Both the position numbers and the translations under genes were made by a program. Below the pieces are notes generated by a model. It had not been told where the DNA came from, ran no database searches, and saw only the letters and a list, made by a program, of their open reading frames with translations. From contig CALKAK010000122.1 of assembly GCA_937983015.1 (NCBI GenBank), forward strand, positions 1 through 19,473: a DNA stretch of 19,473 nt, written 5' to 3'. The DNA is from an uncultured Bacillaceae bacterium (GTDB lineage Bacteria > Bacillota > Bacilli > Bacillales > Caldibacillaceae). This document shows positions 14,343 to 19,473 of the stretch, in pieces; the stretch's first letter is position 1; each line of letters starts with the position of its first letter.

Positions 14343-14628
14343 ATCAATTCAACAGATGAAGATTGGATAAATACATTTGAAACCCAGCCGTCGGATGGAA
14401 TTACGGAGTTTATTGATTCCTTGCACCGTTTTATTTCCGCCGGTATCTGGGTATTGCGGAATAATCTTATTCGATTCCCTTTTAAAGATTACTCTTGATA
14501 ACTGATTTCTGCTAAACTTGTTCTTGATTTCCACTAACAAAATCTATCGTTAACGGGAAAACCAACGATTGAACTATGCTGCGGATTAATCGGTTTTGAT
14601 CCTGCAAGAAAAAAATCCTTTTCTGGCA

Positions 14629-14686
14629 TAAAAACACTCCCTGCCGAAAAGATCCCGTTTAGAACCGGTTTTCCGTGCAGGGAGTG
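14629..14686 (-). terminator. Intrinsic terminator of dapA
   Basis: A perfect 10-base-pair GC-rich stem (CACTCCCTGC and its complement, 14635-14644 with 14677-14686) has a TTTTT tail on the minus strand. The 32-base loop contains an inner GAAAA/TTTTC pairing. It starts 34 bases after the dapA stop. Confidence 0.88.
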
Positions 14687-14719
14687 CCATAATATCGATT
14701 CGTTTACAAAGATAGGAAA

Positions 14720-15604
14720 TTATACTTCTTGGCTCACATTATTTAATACACGTCGTAGCTCTTCTCTTTCCTCAGCGTTTAATGGCACGAGCGGGAGCCG
14801 GACCGTACCAACATGGATTCCTTTCAACTGTAAAGCGGTTTTTACTGGTGCTGGCGACGGTTGCGCAAACAATTGTTTCATCAACGGCAATAAATGCTGA
14901 TGCCATTTGGCCGCTTTTTGCACATCGCCGGCAAGGTAACTATTGATCATCGCTTGCATTTCTTTACCGATGACATGGGAGGCGACAGAGACAACACCGA
15001 CGGCGCCGATGCTCATAGCAGGAAGGGTCAGACTATCATCACCGACATACAGTTCGAAATCATCCGCCGTGTTGGCAATGATTTGCGTCATTTTGTCGAG
15101 ATCGCCACCCGCATCTTTTACGGCGACTATATTGGGAATCTGACTGAGACGGATCACGGTTTCTGGAGCGATTTCTATCACCGAACGACCTGGAATATTA
15201 TAGATCATGATCGGCAGCTCGGTTTCCATCGCGATCGCCCGGAAATGTTGGTACAACCCTTCTTGACTCGGTTTATTGTAGTAGGGTGCAACGAGTAAAA
15301 TGCCATCTACCCCGATTTTTTCCGCCTCTTTTGTCAATTCGATCGATTCCTTCGTATTATAGTTACCGGTCCCGGCGATTACTGGAACACGTTTATCGAC
15401 TACTTTGACGACATGATCGTAAAGGGCCAATTTCTCCTGCTTCGTTAAAGTCGGTGATTCGCCGGTTGTACCGGTAATAACGAGACTATCGGTGCCATTT
15501 TTCAATAAATATTCGATTAAGAGCGTGGTTTTTTCAAAATCGACGTTTCCCTTTGTATCAAAGGGAGTGACCATCGCCGTTACGATTCGTCCGAAACGGG
15601 CCAT
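14720..15604 (-). CDS. dapA: 4-hydroxy-tetrahydrodipicolinate synthase
   Basis: A 294-residue TIM-barrel enzyme that condenses pyruvate with aspartate-semialdehyde, the first step committed to diaminopimelate/lysine. It also supplies precursor for dipicolinate in spores. Visible active-site residues are Thr46-Thr47 in GTTGES, Tyr135 in YNIPGR, Arg140, and the Schiff-base Lys163 in AVKDAGGD. Length is typical. The ATG has AGGAG seven bases upstream. Unlike in B. subtilis, where it directly follows dapG, 432 bases with a strong terminator and a candidate promoter separate the two here, so dapA is probably its own transcription unit. Confidence 0.97.
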   Translation of the reverse strand: MARFGRIVTAMVTPFDTKGNVDFEKTTLLIEYLLKNGTDSLVITGTTGESPTLTKQEKLALYDHVVKVVDKRVPVIAGTGNYNTKESIELTKEAEKIGVDGILLVAPYYNKPSQEGLYQHFRAIAMETELPIMIYNIPGRSVIEIAPETVIRLSQIPNIVAVKDAGGDLDKMTQIIANTADDFELYVGDDSLTLPAMSIGAVGVVSVASHVIGKEMQAMINSYLAGDVQKAAKWHQHLLPLMKQLFAQPSPAPVKTALQLKGIHVGTVRLPLVPLNAEEREELRRVLNNVSQEV

Positions 15605-15757
15605 TTTATCACTCCTAGTATCATTGGTTTATATCGAATCATTTTTTGAAAGAGAATTACACGTTCCATTCATCATTGTGAGAAAATTACGTTTTTAATA
15701 CATGGTCATGAAACCGTTCTAAATCTTAAGGGTTAAGGATTTTTTTCAATCTCAACA

Positions 15758-15787
15758 ATAATACACAACGAATTAAAACGGTTACAA
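15758..15787 (-). promoter_or_regulatory. Candidate promoter of dapA
   Basis: -35 TTGTAA (15787-15782) and -10 TATTAT (15763-15758) are separated by 18 bases. The promoter lies downstream of the dapG terminator and about 155 bases before the dapA start. The leader contains no riboswitch consensus that I recognise. Confidence 0.5.
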
Positions 15788-15893
15788 CCCTTTCCGTTCC
15801 AGAAACCCATCGTGGTTTTCCGGAAGCGATGAGTTGGTCATGAGCATCTTTTTTAAGGAAATCACGCAAAGTTTCCCCGGCTGGAGCATATTC

Positions 15894-15933
15894 AAAAACA
15901 GGCCGGGTAAATGACCTTATAGGAAACCCGGCC
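15894..15933 (-). terminator. Intrinsic terminator of dapG
   Basis: GGCCGGGT pairs with ACCCGGCC (15933-15926 with 15908-15901) over eight GC-rich base pairs around a 17-base loop; TGTTTTT follows. It lies about 100 bases after the dapG stop. No gene is supported in 15605-16036: the 81-codon open frame across it contains this terminator and resembles nothing known. Confidence 0.9.
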
Positions 15934-16036
15934 GGTCGTTCACAAATACATCGCGCTCGATGAAGGATCATGCCGTCTGGTCGAAATTCGACGTTACCCG
16001 TGGTTCTTTAATACCTCTTTTCCTCGCAACACTAAA

Positions 16037-17308
16037 TTAAGGTTTTTTCGCAACGAACGCACTTTTTTCATCGATCGGTACCCGGTCGTCATCTTCTTTG
16101 TCAAGTTCAAAAGCTTCGTGTAGTGCATTGATCGCCTGTTTTAAGTCTTGCTGTTTGACCAATACCCAGATCGTTGTGTAACTATCAGCGGATTGTAAAA
16201 TTTGGATTCCTTCCCGAGATAGTGCAGTGACAATTCGCGCGGTAACTCCCGGTACACCGGTAATCCCCGCACCGACGACAGATACTTTCGCACAGTTTTT
16301 CTCGATTTGCGGTTCATAACCAAGATCTTCCAGAATTTCCCGAGCCCGATCCGCAACCCGATCATGGACTGTATAAACGACACTGTTCGGTGAGATATTA
16401 ATAAAGTCCACGGAAATACCATTATTGGCCATCGCCTTAAACACTTCGACTTGCAAATTGTATTGCTCTTTTTTCGCGAACACTTTGATTTGCGTGATGT
16501 TCTCGACATAAGCGATCCCGGTTACCAGACGTTCTTTCACATCGGCTCCGCGGCTTTTTCGCGATAATTTCGTGACTAAAGTACCAACACCATTGCTATA
16601 AACCGGGCGGATTCGGATCGGGATATCAGCTTGCATAGCGATTTCCACAGCCCGGGGATGGATCACTTTAGCACCTTGATGGGCAAGATTGACGACCTCA
16701 TTGTACGTCACTTCATGGAGCGGTCGAGCGTTTTTCACTAATTTGGGGTCTGCCGTCATGATCCCATCCACATCGGTGAAAATATCGATCCACTCCGCTT
16801 GCAAACTGGCACCCAGGGCTGCTGCCGATGTGTCGCTACCCCCGCGACCGATCGTGGTAATCTCTCCATCGCGTGTCGCGCCTTGAAAGCCAGCGACGAC
16901 GACGGCATCATGGTCTTCTAATTCTCGCAATACTCGGTCTGGCTTCATTTCGATAATTTTCGCTTCTGTAAATTCATCATTGGTCACAAAGCCGGCTTGT
17001 GGACCGGTTAGGGCACAGGCTTTGATGCCATTTTTTAACAACATTTCCGTGAACACAACGGCGGAAATGATTTCTCCGCAACTCATGAGCAAATCTTGTT
17101 CTCGTTTTGATAGATGGGTTTGGTTCCCACCGATGAGCGAAAGCAGAGTATCTGTCGCATACGGATCACCGCTTCTCCCCATGGCACTGACAACGATGAC
17201 TGTTTTGTATCCTTCTTGCAAGGTTTGTTCGACATGTTTTAAAGCAGCCAGACGATTGGTCTCCGTTCGTACGGAAGTACCACCGAACTTTTGAACTACG
17301 ATCTTCAT
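16037..17308 (-). CDS. dapG: Aspartokinase I (diaminopimelate-responsive type)
   Basis: A 423-residue aspartate kinase that phosphorylates aspartate, the entry step to the lysine, threonine, methionine and diaminopimelate pathways. Motifs: KFGGTSV (7-13), the GRGGSDTSA catalytic loop (155-163), FTDVDGIMTADP (177-188), then two C-terminal ACT regulatory domains (about 264-330 and 340-400). Linkage to asd, dapA and dpaAB marks it as DapG rather than LysC. Its acidic C-terminal tail (about 401-423) makes it some 20 residues longer than B. subtilis DapG. I chose the ATG at 17308-17306 because GAGGTG precedes it; another in-frame ATG 12 bases earlier overlaps that site. It starts 19 bases after the asd stop, suggesting an asd-dapG operon. 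Confidence 0.96.
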   Translation of the reverse strand: MKIVVQKFGGTSVRTETNRLAALKHVEQTLQEGYKTVIVVSAMGRSGDPYATDTLLSLIGGNQTHLSKREQDLLMSCGEIISAVVFTEMLLKNGIKACALTGPQAGFVTNDEFTEAKIIEMKPDRVLRELEDHDAVVVAGFQGATRDGEITTIGRGGSDTSAAALGASLQAEWIDIFTDVDGIMTADPKLVKNARPLHEVTYNEVVNLAHQGAKVIHPRAVEIAMQADIPIRIRPVYSNGVGTLVTKLSRKSRGADVKERLVTGIAYVENITQIKVFAKKEQYNLQVEVFKAMANNGISVDFINISPNSVVYTVHDRVADRAREILEDLGYEPQIEKNCAKVSVVGAGITGVPGVTARIVTALSREGIQILQSADSYTTIWVLVKQQDLKQAINALHEAFELDKEDDDRVPIDEKSAFVAKKP

Positions 17309-17327
17309 AGTACACCTCATTCACGAT

Positions 17328-18377
17328 CTATTTTTTTAGTAAATCGAGTTCGATCAAACTTTGGACGATTTGTAATGAGTTATAAGCGGCACCTTTTAAT
17401 AAATTGTCGGCGACAACCCACATGTGGAAACCTTGATCCACATCCAGGTCTTTGCGAACCCGACCGACGAAGGTTTCGGTTCTCCCCTTAACCAATTGCG
17501 GTGTCGGGTAAATTTGTTCGGCTGGATTGTCCATTAACACAAGGCCCGGACCTTCAGCGAGCGCATTCTGGATGTCGCTAACGGTCAGACCCGCTTTTTC
17601 CACTTCGAAGTAAACCGATTCACTATGGCCGCGTTCGACAGGGATGCGGACGCAAGTTACGGAGATTTGTAATTCTGGCAAGTGCATGATTTTCTTTGTT
17701 TCATGCACCATTTTTAGTTCCTCGCCCGTATAACCATGATCCCGAAATTGATCGATCTGCGGCAGTGCATTGAAGGCGATGGGATAATGTTTCGGATCAC
17801 TTTTTGTCGGTAAAATGTTCGCTTCCACTTCTTCTCCTGCGAGCATGGCTTTCGTTTGCTCATACATTTCCGCTATAGCACTATTTCCGGCACCACTAAC
17901 CGATTGATAGGTGGAAGCGATCACCCGCTTTAGACCAAATTTTTTCCGGATCGGTTCCAGGGCAACGACCATCTGAATTGTAGAGCAATTGGGATTGGCG
18001 ATGATTCCTTGATGATTCTTCAAGTCTTCTTCATTTACTTCTGGAACTACAAGAGGGACATCGGGATCAAGTCGGAATGCACTCGTGTTGTCCACGACTA
18101 CTGCACCGCGTTTTACCGCTTCAGGAGCGAGTTGCTTAGAAACAGTACCGCCAGCAGAAAACAGGGCAATATCAACTCCTGAGAAGCTTTCCGGTGTTGC
18201 TTCTTCAATCGTTAGCTCTTCACCTTGAAAAGGTACTTTTTTTCCCGCCGAACGGCTGGAGGCGAGTAATTTCAATTTTTTAACCGGAATATCCATCTTC
18301 TCTAATAGGTTGATCATTTGCTGGCCAACGGCACCCGTTGCCCCAACAACCGCAACTGTATATCCTTGATTGGTCAT
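17328..18377 (-). CDS. asd: Aspartate-semialdehyde dehydrogenase
   Basis: A 349-residue NADP-dependent enzyme that reduces aspartyl phosphate to aspartate-semialdehyde, the substrate of DapA. Visible features are the N-terminal Rossmann motif GATGAVG (12-18), SAGGTVS (74-80), the nucleophile Cys131 in NPNCST, and the Arg244/His251 pair in the VRIPVERGHSE segment. The ATG at 18377-18375 has AAGGAG eight bases upstream and gives the family N-terminus; an open frame continues 18 codons further upstream without a suitable site. It is followed by dapG after 19 bases. A candidate promoter lies about 80 bases upstream, so expression in growing cells need not depend on the sporulation-linked dpaAB transcript. 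Confidence 0.97.
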   Translation of the reverse strand: MTNQGYTVAVVGATGAVGQQMINLLEKMDIPVKKLKLLASSRSAGKKVPFQGEELTIEEATPESFSGVDIALFSAGGTVSKQLAPEAVKRGAVVVDNTSAFRLDPDVPLVVPEVNEEDLKNHQGIIANPNCSTIQMVVALEPIRKKFGLKRVIASTYQSVSGAGNSAIAEMYEQTKAMLAGEEVEANILPTKSDPKHYPIAFNALPQIDQFRDHGYTGEELKMVHETKKIMHLPELQISVTCVRIPVERGHSESVYFEVEKAGLTVSDIQNALAEGPGLVLMDNPAEQIYPTPQLVKGRTETFVGRVRKDLDVDQGFHMWVVADNLLKGAAYNSLQIVQSLIELDLLKK

Positions 18378-18454
18378 CGATCGTGCTCCTTCCCATAATC
18401 TTTGAACATAAAAAAATAAAAGATCGATCACGTTTTCTTTAGCTTCTGAAGTTT

Positions 18455-18482
18455 ATTTTACCATAATCACTGTGAACATAAA
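18455..18482 (-). promoter_or_regulatory. Candidate promoter of asd-dapG
   Basis: Extended -10 TGGTAAAAT (core 18460-18455) with a weak -35 TTTATG (18482-18477) and a 16-base spacer. It would give a leader of about 70 bases. It resembles the extended -10 of the spoIIIE promoter. Confidence 0.5.
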
Positions 18483-18584
18483 GAGATATTTCTTTGTTAA
18501 GCCGTTTTCACGAAGGCGGGAAAAGATACTAAATCCTTTTACTCGTTCGACCTCTTCCTTTCTTTCTCTCTTACAGTTTTCCGC

Positions 18585-18615
18585 AAAAAAACTTCCATCT
18601 TTTTCGATGAACAAG
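18585..18615 (-). terminator. Possible terminator of dpaAB
   Basis: A short stem (CATC/GATG extended by weaker T-G and T-A pairs) with a six-base loop is followed by seven T on the minus strand, about 45 bases after the dpaB stop. The long T-run is good but the stem is GC-poor. Confidence 0.45.
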
Positions 18616-18659
18616 AGTACGAAAAGATTCTGAATAGCCGTTAACGTGATCGATCCTCG

Positions 18660-19253
18660 TCATTTCCGGAAGCGTTCGATGATAACCGGCTGAATTTGTT
18701 TATGCTCGAGTGCATGTTCAATCGTCGGGACGAGCTGTGTCATATCGGCGACCATGGAATTCGGTTTTTTAAACGGATCATCTTGACCAAAGGGGATGAA
18801 GTAAATATTTTTTGTCGCCATCAAACGCATGAGATTCACACCATTTAAGCCGAGGGCATCGTTTGTTGAAATTCCGAGCACGACGGGACGATGATTCCGC
18901 ATCGTCGCTTTTGCAGCCATTAAAACCGGACTATCCGTTAACGCGTTAGCCAGCTTACTCATCGATGCCCCGGTCAGTGGTGCGATCACCATACAATCTA
19001 AAGGCTCTACAGGACCGAGGGGTTCGGCCTCAACAATCGAAGCGATGACTTTCCTTCCTGCCGCTTCTTCCAGTTTTCGAACCCAGTCTTCTCCCTTACC
19101 GAAACGCGTATCGGTGTTTTTGACCGTATAGGTGACGATCGGAATCACTTCCGCGCCCAAATCCACAAGTTTGACCAACTCCGGAAACACCGCATCATAG
19201 GTGCAATGAGAAGCGGTAAAACCGAAGCCGATCCGTTTTCCCTTTACATTCAT
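18660..19253 (-). CDS. dpaB: Dipicolinate synthase subunit B
   Basis: A 197-residue flavoprotein-fold subunit of the enzyme that makes dipicolinic acid, the Ca2+-chelating compound of the spore core, in the mother cell. It matches B. subtilis DpaB (SpoVFB) strongly: GKRIGFGFTASHCTY (5-19), LDCMVIAPLTGASMSKLANA (85-104), LGISTNDALG (126-135) and the IPFGQDDPFKKPNSMVADM segment (153-171). The ATG overlaps the dpaA stop (ATGA), and GAGGGG lies about eight bases upstream, so the two subunits are translationally coupled. In B. subtilis the pair is driven by sigma-K; that promoter would be outside the window. Confidence 0.97.
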   Translation of the reverse strand: MNVKGKRIGFGFTASHCTYDAVFPELVKLVDLGAEVIPIVTYTVKNTDTRFGKGEDWVRKLEEAAGRKVIASIVEAEPLGPVEPLDCMVIAPLTGASMSKLANALTDSPVLMAAKATMRNHRPVVLGISTNDALGLNGVNLMRLMATKNIYFIPFGQDDPFKKPNSMVADMTQLVPTIEHALEHKQIQPVIIERFRK

Positions 19254-19473
19254 GGTGCTGTCCCCTCTCTTTTGTGTAAAAGTTCTCGTAATAAATCAGC
19301 AAGCACATTCGCGAGAATCTGCCCCGCCGTTTTCGGTGCAACGATGCCCGGTAAGCTTGGAGCGAGAAGAGCTTTAATCCCGCGTTTTTCCGCATAACGA
19401 AAATCGGTTCCCCCGGGTTTGGAGGCAAGATCGATGATCAAAGTATGGGCAGGCATGCGGGCGATCACACTGG
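19250..19473 (-). CDS. dpaA: Dipicolinate synthase subunit A, C-terminal part only
   Basis: The window edge cuts this gene; the last 73 or so codons are visible. The fragment has the conserved DpaA ending: IIDLASKPGGTDFRYAEKRG followed by KALLAPSLPGIVAPKTAGQI, part of the C-terminal Rossmann-type NAD(P)-binding domain. The protein is the oxidoreductase-like subunit that, with DpaB, converts the DapA product to dipicolinate. The reading frame is open to the edge; the GTG at 19468 is an internal valine, not the start. The stop overlaps the dpaB ATG. Confidence 0.95.
   Translation of the reverse strand, partial: SVIARMPAHTLIIDLASKPGGTDFRYAEKRGIKALLAPSLPGIVAPKTAGQILANVLADLLRELLHKREGTAP

Larger units (their letters stand above)
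14075..14719 (-). other. 645-base gap at the usual rnjB position
   Basis: B. subtilis has rnjB (RNase J2, about 555 codons) here. No metallo-beta-lactamase motif such as HxHxDH is visible on either strand. The gap holds the dapA terminator, a cluster of three related repeats, a possible 38-codon plus-strand ORF, and a 63-codon minus-strand open frame (14349-14540) with no family resemblance or ribosome-binding site that I recognise. The remainder is AT-rich and featureless. Confidence 0.7.

Noticed and set aside
14349..14540. 63-codon minus-strand open frame in the rnjB-less gap
   Set aside because: It begins with TTG without a ribosome-binding site, is AT-rich, and shows no RNase J or other recognisable motif; kept only as a note in the gap entry.
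15726..15971. 81-codon minus-strand open frame between dapG and dapA
   Set aside because: It spans the strong dapG terminator, has no good ribosome-binding site and resembles no family.

Overview
The window comes from a low-to-moderate GC, endospore-forming member of the Bacillales, most likely Bacillaceae. The evidence is gene content and order matching the Bacillus subtilis stretch dpaA-dpaB-asd-dapG-dapA-...-tepA-ylzJ-spoIIIE-...-ymfF-ymfH-ymfI-...-ymfK-rodZ, purine-rich Shine-Dalgarno sites, and frequent TTG/GTG starts. Every convincing gene lies on the minus strand, so transcription runs from high to low coordinates. I cannot name genus or species from this sequence.

In the direction of transcription: (1) 19473-16037 holds the end of dpaA, then dpaB (dipicolinate synthase), asd and dapG. 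(2) 15604-14720 is dapA, separated from dapG by a 432-base gap with a strong terminator and a candidate promoter. (3) 14719-14075 is a 645-base gap at the site where B. subtilis carries rnjB (RNase J2); it contains a terminator, an inverted/direct repeat cluster and one weak plus-strand small ORF. (4) 14074-13116 is tepA-ylzJ. (5) 12838-10541 is spoIIIE with its own promoter. (6) 10540-5248 is an ABC importer of the BMP/nucleoside type: lipoprotein, two-domain ATPase and two permeases (NupNOPQ-like). (7) 4943-2376 is the M16 peptidase-like pair ymfF-ymfH. (8) 2279-1551 is ymfI. (9) 1279-1 is ymfK and the 5' part of rodZ.

The genes form three functional blocks. The lysine/diaminopimelate block (asd, dapG, dapA) makes dihydrodipicolinate, which feeds both peptidoglycan/lysine synthesis and, through DpaA/DpaB, spore dipicolinic acid. 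SpoIIIE pumps the chromosome into the forespore, and TepA/YlzJ are conserved neighbours in spore formers. The nup-like transporter should bring in nucleosides. The ymf genes and rodZ are housekeeping: EF-P modification (YmfI), an M16 peptidase pair, a conserved unknown (YmfK) and cell shape (RodZ).

No mobile element, CRISPR array, tRNA or rRNA was seen, and I found no clear new multi-gene system. The less ordinary content is in the intergenic DNA: terminator-like hairpins directly before the ribosome-binding sites of ymfF and ymfI and at the predicted 5' end of spoIIIE mRNA, a long hairpin leader before the BMP lipoprotein gene, a CRP/Fnr-type palindrome upstream of it, and the rnjB-less gap with its repeats. 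Base-pairing statements are by eye; no folding or database search was run.
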